The notes beneath the pieces were generated by a model. That model saw only the letters and a list, made by a program, of their open reading frames with translations. It ran no database searches and had not been told where the DNA came from. From assembly GCA_938021205.1 (NCBI GenBank), contig CALIGI010000075.1, positions 1 to 54,939 of the forward strand: a stretch of 54,939 nucleotides of DNA, written 5' to 3'. Made by a program: the position numbers and the translations under genes. How positions within the stretch are numbered: the stretch's first letter is position 1; each line of letters starts with the position of its first letter. Shown here in pieces: positions 34,665 through 44,015 of the stretch. This DNA is from an uncultured Pseudanabaenaceae cyanobacterium. Its GTDB lineage: Bacteria; Cyanobacteriota; Cyanobacteriia; PCC-9006; JAAUQQ01.

Positions 34665-35438
34665 ATGGCTCAAACCGATCTCTATCAACTCCTAGGCATT
34701 TCTTCCAAGGCCACGGCGGAAGAAATCAAGCTGGCTTACCGTCAAAAAGCGAAGCAGTTCCACCCCGATCGCCAGGGCCCACTGGAGGCGGATGACCAGG
34801 CTTCTGTAGCGGCCCATGACGCGATCGTCGAAATCAACGCGGCCTACGAAGTCCTAGGCGATCCAGAGCGGCGCAAGAGCTACGATAATCAAGGCAAATG
34901 GGGTGGCCAATACAGTCGTTCCGGTGCTGCACCTTACCAGTCCTATGCCGACTATGCCCGTGCCAGCGGCTTTAGCCCGAATCCGAAAGAGCCGGGTCCA
35001 AGCAAATCTTCCCGCCGTCGATCTAGTGGCCGTGCTGTGGACGTGGCCTTGGAAGATTGGATGCGCCAGATCTATAACCCGGTTAGCCGTTACATCAATT
35101 TGGTCGTCAAGCCCCTCGCCACCCAAATTCGCGAGCTATCGGCGGACCCCTTCGATGACGAGCTAATGGATGCGTTTGTGGCCTACTTGGAAGACTGTCG
35201 CACCGCCCATGAAAAGGCCGATGCCAAGTTTAAGTCCATGCCGAACCCACCCATGGCGGCTGGACCAGCTTCCAAGCTTTATTACGCCATTAACCACTTG
35301 GGGGACGGTATTGATGAACTGGAGCGCTTTACCACCAGCTATGAAGAGTCCTACATCCACTCAGGGAAAGAGATGTTCCGGCGGGCTAAGCAGTTCCGCA
35401 AGGAAGCCCAGGAGTCGCTAAAGCGCATGGGACGGTAG
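34665..35438 (+). CDS. J-domain (DnaJ-like) protein
   Basis: 257 residues. The J domain (1-75) includes HPD (33-35), needed to stimulate DnaK ATPase, followed by EINAAYEVLGDPERR. There is no Gly/Phe-rich zinc domain as in true DnaJ; a Ser/Arg-rich linker (~85-125) leads to a helical C-terminal region (~125-257) of unknown role. So it is a specialised Hsp70 co-chaperone, probably cytosolic. It is convergent with ndhO across a hairpin. Confidence 0.88.
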   Translation: MAQTDLYQLLGISSKATAEEIKLAYRQKAKQFHPDRQGPLEADDQASVAAHDAIVEINAAYEVLGDPERRKSYDNQGKWGGQYSRSGAAPYQSYADYARASGFSPNPKEPGPSKSSRRRSSGRAVDVALEDWMRQIYNPVSRYINLVVKPLATQIRELSADPFDDELMDAFVAYLEDCRTAHEKADAKFKSMPNPPMAAGPASKLYYAINHLGDGIDELERFTTSYEESYIHSGKEMFRRAKQFRKEAQESLKRMGR

Positions 35439-35488
35439 CCGAAGTCTGAGCGCTACGGCTACCGTCCATGCCTTTGACTAGACATGCA

Positions 35489-35539
35489 AAATACCGACTT
35501 GCCTCGGCTTAGATGCGGTTGCCTGGCAAGTCGGTATTT
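35489..35539. terminator. Bidirectional hairpin between J-domain gene and ndhO
   Basis: Perfect 15-bp inverted repeat (35489-35503 with 35525-35539), AT at the base, between convergent genes. There is no strong T-run, but position and symmetry suggest termination of both transcripts. Confidence 0.65.
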
Positions 35540-35566
35540 GGGGTGAGAAAGGTCTATACCTAATTT

Positions 35567-35785
35567 CTATTTCGCAGCGGCTTCGAGATGGTCTAGCTTG
35601 AACCAGGTGTTAGCCACTGGCAGGGAAAACTTGACCCAGGCATAGTCTTCGCTGATGTTCAGAATTTCGCCATCGGTGTCGAAAATGTAATCGGGAAATC
35701 GTTCGTCGCTGGCGGTGGCTTCAACGCTGCCTTCAATTTTGTCGCGTACCACGCGCACGAGGGAACCTTTCTTGAGGGCTGCCAT
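35567..35785 (-). CDS. ndhO: NAD(P)H-quinone oxidoreductase subunit O
   Basis: 72 residues, the normal size for NdhO. The sequence KKGSLVRVVRDKIEGS, ERFPDYIFDTDGEIL and a WFKLDHLE end match the cyanobacterial/plastid family. NdhO is a peripheral cytosolic subunit of the photosynthetic NDH-1 complex, involved in cyclic electron flow and respiration at the thylakoid. It is a single gene with its own upstream spacer. Confidence 0.95.
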   Translation of the reverse strand: MAALKKGSLVRVVRDKIEGSVEATASDERFPDYIFDTDGEILNISEDYAWVKFSLPVANTWFKLDHLEAAAK

Positions 35786-36172
35786 GGCAATCGTCCTTGA
35801 ACCAAATTAAATGGGCTACAGTCCTAATTTACAACGAGTTTACGGCTTGGGGCAGGTCGCTTTCCTGAGAGGCAGGCGGCTCACTGAGCGGTGGGCGGCT
35901 CGGCTGAAAATCTTTCTTCAATGCAAAGAGCAGATGGGAAAGAGCTAAAGAAAAGCCAAATTTACGTAAGTGAGCCGCCACAAGCCAGAACCTCACTTAT
36001 TATGGTGGAAGGATGTTTGGCAAGTTAGCTCAGCAGCATGGCTAAAGACGCTAGTTAAGTGAATTTTTGCGCTGCTTTGCTTAGGATTTTGCTCTAATAG
36101 ATATCCTTGATGCTATAGCCAAGGCGCTTTTCAAACATTTTCTCGAGAGCATAGCTGGGTCGGAGATTGGCA
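35786..36172. other. Divergent spacer between ndhO and the CPP1-like gene
   Basis: 387 bases holding the divergent promoters. No gene or RNA recognised. CGGAG at 36161-36165 is the ribosome site of the plus-strand gene. Confidence 0.5.
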
Positions 36173-36850
36173 ATGAGTGAGCAGAGTTCTTACGAGCTAC
36201 TCGGGGTAACCGAAGAAGCTTCGTTTGATGAGATCCAAACAGCCCGCGATCGCCTGGTGGATGCCTCAGAAGAGGCAGGCACTAAGGTTGAGCAAATTGA
36301 AGCGGCCTACGATGCCGTGCTGATGCACCGTTTGCGCCTCCGTCAGGAGGGCAAGATTAAGGTGCCTGAGCGAATTCGCTTTCCTGAGCGCATCACGCCA
36401 GCGCCCAAGGTTCAAGACAAGGCGGCAGAGATGACCAAGAGCCTGCCGAACTGGATGCAGGACTTGGCAGATCAGCCCAGTGCCATGGATATTTTGCTGC
36501 CTGCGCTGATTACTTTGGTGCTGATGAGTGTGGCGGTGTTCTACCTCACTCCTGCCGCCACTGCGGGAGGAGATGGTGCTTTGGAGCTGGTGTTGGCGGC
36601 TGGCGCTGCGTCCAGCATTTATTTCCTTAATCGTAAGGAAGGGAAATTTGGCCGCTCTTTTTTCATCACCATGGCTGGCATGTTTGCAGGCTTGATCGTG
36701 GGCTCCCTGCTAGCGATTCCCTTGGAAAATGTACTGACTCAGCCCCAGGACCTGGGAGACCTCGTGACGACTGCAACCCTCTCGGTGAAGCAGTTTATTG
36801 TGGTAGTCTCCCTCGGGATTTTGTGGGTGACCAGCAGTTTCTTGCGGTAA
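36173..36850 (+). CDS. CPP1-like family membrane protein (J-like domain)
   Basis: 225 residues from the ATG at 36173, with CGGAG eight bases upstream. The N-terminus (SSYELLGVTEEASFDEIQTAR, split here by family convention into a J-like ~1-60 region) lacks HPD. Three or more transmembrane helices follow (~105-127, 135-155, 160-185, 200-222). The pattern fits CPP1 (chaperone-like protein of POR1), which stabilises light-dependent protochlorophyllide oxidoreductase in plants; cyanobacterial homologues are conserved. A chaperone role in chlorophyll synthesis is a family-based inference. Confidence 0.88.
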   Translation: MSEQSSYELLGVTEEASFDEIQTARDRLVDASEEAGTKVEQIEAAYDAVLMHRLRLRQEGKIKVPERIRFPERITPAPKVQDKAAEMTKSLPNWMQDLADQPSAMDILLPALITLVLMSVAVFYLTPAATAGGDGALELVLAAGAASSIYFLNRKEGKFGRSFFITMAGMFAGLIVGSLLAIPLENVLTQPQDLGDLVTTATLSVKQFIVVVSLGILWVTSSFLR

Positions 36851-36942
36851 TTTGCTTCGAGATCTGACTTAGAAGCAGGGATTCAATTAGGTTTTCCTCC
36901 TTTGCCTGTGAGTCACATCATGGGCTTGCCCAACTCTTTTTA

Positions 36943-36990
36943 GCCAAACCAAAAGCCGATGCAGTATTCTGCATCGGCTTTTGGTTTGGC
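36943..36990. terminator. Bidirectional terminator, 22-bp perfect hairpin
   Basis: Arms 36943-36964 and 36969-36990 are perfect complements with a TATT loop, between the convergent CPP1-like and hslO genes. The T-rich sequence after the right arm favours plus-strand termination; symmetry should serve both strands. Confidence 0.9.
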
Positions 36991-37018
36991 TTTGTTTTGA
37001 TGCTGAGCAGGGGGTGGC

Positions 37019-37927
37019 TTAGCTGCGAGCTGCGATCGCCTCGGCATCCATGGTTTTAATCAGCTCACTCAGCTCCTGGGCGCTGATGTTGTAGACCTCG
37101 TTGCAGATGTCGCATTTGGCCTCAGCTCCATCGTCTTTCTCAATCATGTCTTGGAGTTCATCGGTGCCGAACATGCGCATGGCCCCCATGAGGCGATCGC
37201 GGGTGCAGGGGCAGTAAAAGCGCAAAGGCGTGGTTTCGGGCTGCATTTCTAGGCCCAAATGGCCTAGCAGCGCTTCCATAATTTCCGGCATGGTTTTGCC
37301 CTGGCCCAGTAGCGCGGTGAATTCCTGGAGCTTGCCGGCCTGTTCATAGACCAGTTTGGACAGGGCTTCATCTCTGTGGGACTTGGGTAGGACCTGAACC
37401 AGCAATCCCCCGGCCTGCTTGATGCCGTCTTCGCCCATGAATACATCCAGAGCAATGCAGGAGGCGGTTTGCTCGGAGTTGGAGAGGTAGTAGGCGATGT
37501 CGTCGCTGACTTCGCCGTTAATCAGTTCCACGGTGCTGTTGTAGGGACGGCCATAGCCAATGTCCCGCAGCATGTAGAGATAGCCTGCACCCAGTCCAGC
37601 GCTGACGTTGGGCTGGCCATTCTCTTTGGGAAGGACTTCCGCCACTGGGTTGGTGACGTAGCCCCGCACGGTGCCATCGAGGCCTGCATCCACGAGCAGT
37701 CCCTCCAGGGGGCCGGAGCTGCGAATGCGTAAGTTGACCCGAGAATTCTCGCGCTTCATGGCCGATGCCAGGAGAAGGCCAGCGGCCATGGTGCGGCCCA
37801 TGGCTACGGTGGCGACATTGGAAAGCTTGTGGCGATCGCGGGCTTCCTGGGTGCTGTCTGTGGTGATGACGCCAACAACGCGAATGCTGCCGTCTGCGGC
37901 AAAGGCCCGAGTGAGTAGATCTGCCAT
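37019..37927 (-). CDS. hslO: Hsp33 redox-regulated chaperone
   Basis: 302 residues, normal family length. The N-terminal domain contains MADLLTRAFAADGSIRV and MGRTMAAGLLLASAMK. The C-terminal redox switch carries C239-x-C241 and C272-x-x-C275, which bind zinc when reduced and form disulfides on oxidation, unfolding the domain to activate holdase function. It is cytoplasmic. It is followed by a strong bidirectional terminator and is probably monocistronic. Confidence 0.96.
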   Translation of the reverse strand: MADLLTRAFAADGSIRVVGVITTDSTQEARDRHKLSNVATVAMGRTMAAGLLLASAMKRENSRVNLRIRSSGPLEGLLVDAGLDGTVRGYVTNPVAEVLPKENGQPNVSAGLGAGYLYMLRDIGYGRPYNSTVELINGEVSDDIAYYLSNSEQTASCIALDVFMGEDGIKQAGGLLVQVLPKSHRDEALSKLVYEQAGKLQEFTALLGQGKTMPEIMEALLGHLGLEMQPETTPLRFYCPCTRDRLMGAMRMFGTDELQDMIEKDDGAEAKCDICNEVYNISAQELSELIKTMDAEAIAARS

Positions 37928-38081
37928 GAAATAGGAATGCGGTGTGCGGACAGGTGAAGCGAGGACTTTCCCAGCTTACAAAACTACTGGGGAATATCTG
38001 GTTCGGTCAGGTTCGGGAATTGGGGTGGGGTTAGGAATTTCGCGTTTGCTCTCCGCTGGTTTCCGAAGTTTCTGTTCCTTC

Positions 38082-38735
38082 CTAAACCCCGACTGCTTCT
38101 TGACCCACGGATGCTTCTGCTAGATTGCCATGGTCCAAACGCCAAGCGCAGTCCGCGATGGGCATGAGGTCGCTGGCATCGTGGGTGACGATCAGCAGGG
38201 TCCACTTCTGCTTGAGGCGCTCCAGCAGGGCGATAAGCTGCTGGCGCATGGACCAGTCCAGTCCGGCGGTGGGTTCGTCTAGGAGGAGCAGGTGGGGCTG
38301 GCGAATCAGTTGAACTGCTAGGGCGAGGCGGCGTTGCTGGCCTCCGCTGAGGGCCTGGGGGGAGGTATTGAGGGAGAGATGGCCGAGGCCTACTTCTTCG
38401 AGGGCGCTGTGGACGCGATCGCTGCCCAGTTCAGGATGGCCCAGGCGTAATTCTTCCAGCACGCTGCTACAGCAAAAATGCCGTTCGGGGAATTGAAACA
38501 CCAAACCGCCCAACTGCTGAAGATGAAGCGGTGTCAGCAGTTGCTCCCGCCAGGCCACTTCGCCGCTGGTTTGCAGTGCCAGCCCCGCCATAATCTCCAG
38601 CAGGGTGCTCTTGCCCGAACCACTGGGACCAATGATCAAGCCCAGCTTTTGGGGAGGCAGGATGAGATTCAGTGACTTGAGAATCGGCTCTTGGGTGGCC
38701 GGAGGATGGTACGAGAGGTCACGCAAATAGAGCAT
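38082..38735 (-). CDS. ABC transporter ATP-binding protein (ECF/CbiO-like)
   Basis: 217 residues: Walker A GPSGSGKST (36-44), Q-loop FQFPERHF, signature LSGGQ (129-133), Walker B LLLLDEP (149-155) and the switch His in VTHD. VFQFPE followed by EELRLG is typical of ECF/CbiO-type ATPases that energise vitamin or metal uptake. No permease or substrate-binding component is beside it, so the transported molecule is unknown. It is shorter than standard EcfA (~270). Confidence 0.88.
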   Translation of the reverse strand: MLYLRDLSYHPPATQEPILKSLNLILPPQKLGLIIGPSGSGKSTLLEIMAGLALQTSGEVAWREQLLTPLHLQQLGGLVFQFPERHFCCSSVLEELRLGHPELGSDRVHSALEEVGLGHLSLNTSPQALSGGQQRRLALAVQLIRQPHLLLLDEPTAGLDWSMRQQLIALLERLKQKWTLLIVTHDASDLMPIADCAWRLDHGNLAEASVGQEAVGV

Positions 38736-39446
38736 GGCAGCGGGGAGTCGGGAAAATAGTGGGATAGGTCGTTGCGATCGGCTGATTTAGGACTTGATTA
38801 CCATCAGCCCAGCTCACTTGGGAACCAGGATTTATTCATCCTATGATTTAACTAACTCCCCCTTTCAAGGGGGCTGGGGGGATCGAGCCGTGGCAGGCCA
38901 AATAGCCGATCCCCCTCAAATCCCCCTTGAGAAAGGGGAATATTTATTTAATTCTTGTTCCTTTCAGTATGGCTTGTCCTTAACTTACCCGGCAGCCAGA
39001 GAACTCCCCGATTATTCTGAACCTTGGTGAGGCTGTTGAGCTTAATAAGCAGCGGCGGCGATTGCTCTGAACGATTTCTCTGAACGATCTCTCTGTGAGC
39101 CCTGTGAAGTGGACCGCTTCAAAAACTGGTCTCCCCCTCCTCAAAGTCAGCGGATTACATTGAGGCCCCTGGGAAGGAATGTATCAGCAGCCTAAACTGA
39201 AGCTAGAGACGGGGCGTTCGATCAGGGTCACTTGCTGATGGCAGGAGCCTAGGTTTGGTGATTGCGAAGCAAGCTTGCTGCACAATCACCCCTCCCCAGG
39301 TCTGGAACAGTTCTTTCCCTCAGTGCGTCTCAAAGCTTTAGGTCCTGATTGCAAACGACTGCTAAAACGGTATTGCAATAACCTGCGCCGCTTCCCTAAC
39401 GCCTCAACGTTTCCCTGAACTCCACTCGCCTTTAATCCTGTTGACT
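38736..39446. repeat. Spacer with a large palindromic repeat
   Basis: An element at about 38857-38940 pairs CCCCCTTTCAAGGGGG-type sequence at one end with CCCCCTTGAGAAAGGGG-type sequence at the other, with GGATCG/CGATCC inner arms: a REP/MITE-like palindrome common in cyanobacteria. No gene was seen in the remaining ~600 bases, which should include the promoters of the ABC and TPR genes. Confidence 0.65.
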
Positions 39447-40472
39447 ATGGCTATTCGACCTTTTCAAGTTAGTCGTTCTTCCTCAGTTCGTCCCTGGTCA
39501 CAGCGATTGGGCTTGGCTTTGGGCTCTGTTGCCGTGACCGCTGCCACCCTAGGCTTGGGTAATCCAGCCCTAGCGGGAGACCCCTTCCGCAGCAGTAACC
39601 CCATGCCCATTGGAGCTAAGACAGAAGCAGCTTTTAAGGCCATGTTCCAGGAGAGCAACTATGCCAAAGCGGCGGATTTACTCGAAGAAGCCCAGGTCTC
39701 CGAAGCTAACGAGCCTTTGATCTATCCCATGTTGGCGCTATTAGCCCAGTACGAGAAAGATTACGCAGCTATGCAAGGCTATGCCACTCAAACTCGGGAA
39801 GCAGCGACTGCCATCCAGGATAGCCAGCCCCTGCGCAGCAACCTCTACAGTGCTGTCGCGGAGTTTGTCGAAGGTGCTTATATTCTGTCCGATGAAGGCG
39901 ATGGGCCAGTGCGTGGCCTGGGTAAGGCTCTGGGCAAGCTGCGTTCCTTCAATGCTTCCATGGCCGCAGCCCGCAAGATTGACAAGGACGATCCGGAACT
40001 GAACCTGTTGGAAGGTTTCACCGATATGTATGCTTCGGCTTACCTGCCCCTAACCAGCACTGATGCTGCGGTGGAGAAGCTGCAAAAAGCCGGTCCTAGC
40101 TACCTGGCCAACTGGCTCACTGGCCTGGGCTATCGCATTCTGGATAAGCATGACAAAGGCATTGCAGCGGTGGAGGCAGGTCTGGCTGCCCAGCCCAACC
40201 ATGCTGAGATGCATTACCTCAAGGCTCAGCTAGAAATGCAGAAGGCCAAGAAAGACGCTAGCCGCCTAACCGTGGCTCAAAAGCACTTTGACTTGGCCCT
40301 GGCCCAGTCCGAAGTCCTACCCAAGCGGCTGGTGGGACAAATTCTGCGAGAGCGCTGCATCAACCAGGAGAAATTAGATGGTCAGGAGCGCTCCTGTACT
40401 GGCTTCATGAAACAGGCCATTAGGGACAGTGGTGATAGCCCCTGGGGACCTGCGGTCCTGCCTCAACTCTAA
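39447..40472 (+). CDS. Exported TPR-repeat protein of Sll0314/Alr1548 type
   Basis: 341 residues from the ATG at 39447 (a TTG at 39441 is an unlikely alternative). The signal peptide ends near PALAG. The mature protein is helical with TPR-like units (NYAKAADLLEEAQ; GIAAVEAGLAAQPNHAEMHYLKAQLEMQ). I recognise the overall pattern as the Sll0314/Alr1548 family of cyanobacterial periplasmic TPR proteins, of unknown function. Two Cys near the C-terminus (RCINQEK...RSCTG) could form a disulfide. It is monocistronic, followed by a hairpin. Confidence 0.78.
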   Translation: MAIRPFQVSRSSSVRPWSQRLGLALGSVAVTAATLGLGNPALAGDPFRSSNPMPIGAKTEAAFKAMFQESNYAKAADLLEEAQVSEANEPLIYPMLALLAQYEKDYAAMQGYATQTREAATAIQDSQPLRSNLYSAVAEFVEGAYILSDEGDGPVRGLGKALGKLRSFNASMAAARKIDKDDPELNLLEGFTDMYASAYLPLTSTDAAVEKLQKAGPSYLANWLTGLGYRILDKHDKGIAAVEAGLAAQPNHAEMHYLKAQLEMQKAKKDASRLTVAQKHFDLALAQSEVLPKRLVGQILRERCINQEKLDGQERSCTGFMKQAIRDSGDSPWGPAVLPQL

Positions 40473-40535
40473 AACTGGATGGCTGAACTTACCTTGTCGT
40501 GAGGCTCTGCTGGCTCTTAGACATTTTCGATATGA

Positions 40536-40570
40536 AGCCGTCCTCTGAGATGTATCAGGGGACGGCTCTT
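40536..40570 (+). terminator. Probable terminator after the TPR gene
   Basis: 13-bp hairpin with one wobble (40536-40548 with 40555-40567), followed by a moderately T-rich stretch. Confidence 0.65.
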
Positions 40571-40700
40571 TGTTGTTGATAGATGTCTCTTTAATGGCCA
40601 GTCTGGCTAGAGACGGTTGAATTCGTTCCGTTACTGTTGCCACATCACTTAGGACAAACAGCATCTGTCAAACCTAGAGATGGCAGGCTGTGATATGGAT

Positions 40701-40730
40701 AGCAATAGCCTAATTGATTAGGCTGTTGCT
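40701..40730. other. Hairpin upstream of the DUF3531 gene
   Basis: 13-bp stem with one wobble (40701-40713, 40718-40730) and near-complementary flanks, 60 bases before the downstream start. It could be part of the leader or an end for the preceding transcript. No riboswitch class recognised. Confidence 0.4.
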
Positions 40731-40790
40731 ATACCATTAACTGAGGTTGGCTCATCATCGGGCCACATCATGTTTGTGACGGGGACCCCC

Positions 40791-41264
40791 ATGCAAGTTG
40801 AGTTTCGTGAATTTAACCCCTTTGATGTCTGGTTCTGGCTGGAATTTGAAACTGTGCCCTCCAATGCCGAGCAGCAATATGTCGAGGAGATTCTCAACTC
40901 CTGGTTCTTCATGGGCAAGTTGGGGGGCTTCAATGCCGAGAATCTGCAAATCCAGGAGGAGGGCATGGAGTTGAGTTATATGTCCTACCAGGATGATCGT
41001 GCTGACAATTCTCTCCAAGCCTTGATGCACAATATGGGAGAGGTTGAATTCCAGGGAGTCTGGTCTCGCTGTTGGTTTGACTTGGGTACGAGTGATGCGA
41101 TCGCCCTAGACGTGCTCCTCAATGCCTTCCGCCAGTTTGATCAGGACTACGTGCGCATCAGTCAGGTTTATCTCGGTGGCGAGAATGCGGATTGGCCCGT
41201 GCCAGAGCGGGCTTCAGATACGTTCTTTGATGCCGATGCCGATGCGATCGCCGAAGGTAGCTAA
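40791..41264 (+). CDS. DUF3531 family protein
   Basis: 157 residues from ATG at 40791 (MQVEFREFNPFDVWFWLEF); an ATG seven codons upstream (40770) is possible. It is acidic and soluble, with no signal peptide. The Trp-rich start, LSYMSYQDDRADNS and the WSRCWFDLGTSDAIALD segment match a family conserved in cyanobacteria and plastids (DUF3531), of unknown function. It is convergent with prs across a hairpin. Confidence 0.82.
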   Translation: MQVEFREFNPFDVWFWLEFETVPSNAEQQYVEEILNSWFFMGKLGGFNAENLQIQEEGMELSYMSYQDDRADNSLQALMHNMGEVEFQGVWSRCWFDLGTSDAIALDVLLNAFRQFDQDYVRISQVYLGGENADWPVPERASDTFFDADADAIAEGS

Positions 41265-41271
41265 TGAAATA

Positions 41272-41313
41272 AGTAATGGGTAACCGGAACAGCTCCGATT
41301 ACCCATTACTTTT
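41272..41313. terminator. Bidirectional terminator between DUF3531 gene and prs
   Basis: 17-bp arms with one mismatch (41272-41288 with 41294-41310), 5-base loop and T-run, between convergent genes. Confidence 0.85.
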
Positions 41314-41344
41314 GACCCGCTTTTCTTTCTAATGCTTTGCCAGA

Positions 41345-42340
41345 TTAGCGAAACATAATGCTGACAGAGCTTTCTTCGTGGATGCGCCAGATGGTCTCAC
41401 CCAGGATATTGGCGACGGAAAGCACCTTGAGCTGAGGGAAATGGCTATCCGCAGGGATGGGAATTGTATTGGTAACAATCACTTCCTCAAATAGGTCCGG
41501 CTGGGACAGGCGCTCCGCTGCCGGAGGAGAGAACACCGCATGGGTGGCACAGGCGTAGACACGCTTGGCCCCTTGCTGCCGCAGGAATTTGGCCCCTTCG
41601 CAAATGGTACCAGCGGTGTCGATCATGTCATCCACTAGGACCACAGTTTTGTCCCGCACATCACCGATGACGTTCATTACCTCAGCGACGTTGTGGGCTT
41701 GGCGACGTTTATCGATGATAGCTAGGGGCGCATCGTTCAGCTTTTTGGCGAAGGCGCGGGCGCGAGCCACGCCGCCGATGTCGGGGGAAACAACGACTAA
41801 GTCCGACAGGTTCTTATTCAGCAGATAGTCGAACAGGACGGGGGAACCATAGATGTGGTCGCAGGGAATGTCGAAGTAGCCCTGGATTTGGGCGGAGTGT
41901 AGGTCCATGGCCAGGACTCGGTCTGCGCCAGCCTCGGTTAGCAGGTTCGCGGCTAGCTTTGCGGTGATGGATTCACGCCCGGCAGTTTTGCGATCGGCAC
42001 GGGCATAGCCGTAGTAGGGAATGACTGCGGTGATCTGCCGGGCCGAGGCACGACGGCAGGCATCCACCATGATCAACAGTTCCATCATGTGGTCGTTGAC
42101 CGGGCGACAGGTGGGCTGGATGAGATAAACATCACAGCCCCGAATCGATTCTTGAACTTGCACATACATCTCGCCGTCGGCGAACTGCTTGCGCACTAGA
42201 GGACCCAAATCAATGCCAAGGTAACGGGCAACCTCCTCCGCCAATGCAGGATTAGAGGAGCCGGAAAACAGCCGTAGTCGCTGATTCTCTGGCAGGGTCG
42301 GCATGGAAGAGGGAAAAGGCAGTGTGGCGGAACGGATCAC
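41345..42340 (-). CDS. prs: Ribose-phosphate pyrophosphokinase (PRPP synthetase)
   Basis: About 331 residues from GTG at 42340. An ATG at 42304 and an ATG at 42430 are alternatives; the earliest is least likely because a TATAGT-like -10 lies at 42382-42377. The family is clear: LRLFSGSSNPALAEEVARYL, RASARQITAVIPYYGYARAD, AMDLHSAQIQGYFD (metal and ATP site) and the PRPP loop VVLVDDMIDTAGTI. It makes PRPP from ribose-5-phosphate and ATP for nucleotide, His and Trp synthesis, in the cytoplasm. Monocistronic. Confidence 0.96.
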   Translation of the reverse strand: MIRSATLPFPSSMPTLPENQRLRLFSGSSNPALAEEVARYLGIDLGPLVRKQFADGEMYVQVQESIRGCDVYLIQPTCRPVNDHMMELLIMVDACRRASARQITAVIPYYGYARADRKTAGRESITAKLAANLLTEAGADRVLAMDLHSAQIQGYFDIPCDHIYGSPVLFDYLLNKNLSDLVVVSPDIGGVARARAFAKKLNDAPLAIIDKRRQAHNVAEVMNVIGDVRDKTVVLVDDMIDTAGTICEGAKFLRQQGAKRVYACATHAVFSPPAAERLSQPDLFEEVIVTNTIPIPADSHFPQLKVLSVANILGETIWRIHEESSVSIMFR

Positions 42341-42951
42341 GGCAATTTCTATGAGCGCATTCCTGGTGATCCTATCACTATATGTAATGGGTTTATGCCC
42401 TAATGTTGGTCGTTTCCTGAATAGAAACAAAAGATAGCTTGCAATTGCAACTTCAGGTTGTCCAACGCATAGAGCTGTGCATCATCTCTCTTGTCGTAAT
42501 TTATCTTGAGGAGATTGTAGATTGATGTCGTTCTTTCATTCTGTTTGAAGCAATGAATGTGGCACTGATTGGAGAAGTAAAGCGGCCTTTCTTCTGAGAT
42601 GCAGGGCTGTTCGGGCTGCTGGAAGCCTTGTGCAGTCTTGACTTTCGACTCTCTTAGCTTTGGCTGTTTTCTTGGCTAGTTTGATTTTGGGGCTTCTCTT
42701 CTGGAACTCTTGACCGGCCGGCTGTGGCTTCGTTGCTATACCCTCGTGCTTCTAAGAAGTTGTTTTAGAAAGGTTGATGGAGATTCATTGCTTGCAACGC
42801 TGTATACAATTTCTCCCTCTCTAAAAGGTGGGGAAATTGATCTTTCTTGGCCGCATTTTCAAGAGTTGCGAAGGCATGACCTCAGAATGAAGTATAGAAA
42901 GATGTCGTTCATTCTATGATAGTGACTATTGTTAGCAGAGGCTTGGAAAAG
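42341..42951. other. Divergent spacer between prs and the YqeY gene
   Basis: About 610 bases without a convincing gene; a 69-codon frame at 42710-42919 lacks protein character. It holds divergent promoters. Confidence 0.45.
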
Positions 42952-43410
42952 ATGAGCTTAATTGATCGCATCAGCGAGGATATTAAAACTGCTATGAAAG
43001 CCAAAGATAAGCTTCGTTTAGAAACGGTTCGTAGTGTGAAGAAAACACTCATCGAAAAAGTGGTTGAAGCTCGAGCAAAGGGGAATGAAGAACTCTCCGT
43101 TGAAGACGAACTAGCTGCTCTCAGTCAGTTGGCCAAGCAGCGGCGTGATTCCATTGCGCAGTATTTGGATGCGGGTCGCCCAGAACTGGCCGAGAAGGAA
43201 CAGCAGGAGCTGGAGATCTTGCAGGAATATTTACCCGCTCAACTCTCGGTCGCAGAGGTTGGGGCGATCGTTGACAAAATCATTGCCCAGGTTGGAGCAA
43301 CGGGTCCTCGCGACATGGGCAAGGTGATGGGACCTGCCATGAAGGAACTCAAAGGGAAAGCGGACGGCAAGGTCGTCCAAAATGCAGTTAAGCAGAGACT
43401 CGCTGGCTAG
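42952..43410 (+). CDS. GatB/YqeY domain protein
   Basis: 152 residues from ATG at 42952 with GGA a few bases upstream; the frame opens 12 codons earlier but this start matches the family (SLIDRISEDIKTAMKAKDK). The helical YqeY fold is complete through MGKVMGPAMKELKGKADGK. It is related to the tail domain of the GatB subunit of tRNA amidotransferase; YqeY itself is a widespread cytoplasmic protein of unclear role, probably tRNA-related. Confidence 0.93.
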   Translation: MSLIDRISEDIKTAMKAKDKLRLETVRSVKKTLIEKVVEARAKGNEELSVEDELAALSQLAKQRRDSIAQYLDAGRPELAEKEQQELEILQEYLPAQLSVAEVGAIVDKIIAQVGATGPRDMGKVMGPAMKELKGKADGKVVQNAVKQRLAG

Positions 43411-44015
43411 ACCATTCAACGGGTCTGGAAGTGGAGCTGGCCGCCCCATCGTATTTTGATGACAGGCCCCCTATCAGAAGGCTTGTCTGGTGGGACGCTA
43501 AAAAGGAATTAAAAAAAGATACCTGGGGTCATTGGCCTTGACACTCTCTGGGGAGTGCCCATGGCCCACCCTGGCCTAGCTGAAGCCAGGAAATCCCTGG
43601 TTTTTGACGAGTTATATATTGTGATCCAGCCTATCGGAGCTGCCTGGAAAGTTCAAGCTTCGTGAAAATTCTTGTCTAGGGTAATGCTTGGGGGAATTGG
43701 AGCGATATTTGGAGCTGTAAGTCTGTTTCTCTTTGTCTGTCAGGCTTTGTATGGGTTGTAGAAGCTGAATCGGCTTCTTGTCCTATGCCTTATGCTCTGT
43801 TCTGCGTTGTCACAGGAAGGACAAACTGCTTAACAATCAGGGGGCTTGCTATATATTGTCTGGGATAGGCAGTGAGTTTTCTGCTGAGGGCGGTCGTTTG
43901 CGATGGATTCATGGCAATATAAATCCCCCTGACCTGTCGCTAGGCGTCAGCCTATCCAGTGACGGGGTTAATCTGTGCCTGCTAGCCTTGCGATTAGGAG
44001 CCCCTAAGCCTTTCC
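43411..44015. other. Intergenic spacer, nothing recognised
   Basis: 605 bases between two plus-strand genes. No gene, RNA or repeat is convincing; the frame at 43778-44131 overlaps the kinase start and lacks protein character. Confidence 0.45.

Noticed and set aside
42710..42919. 69-codon frame upstream of the YqeY gene
   Set aside because: No ribosome site, poor protein character and overlap with the downstream gene's leader.
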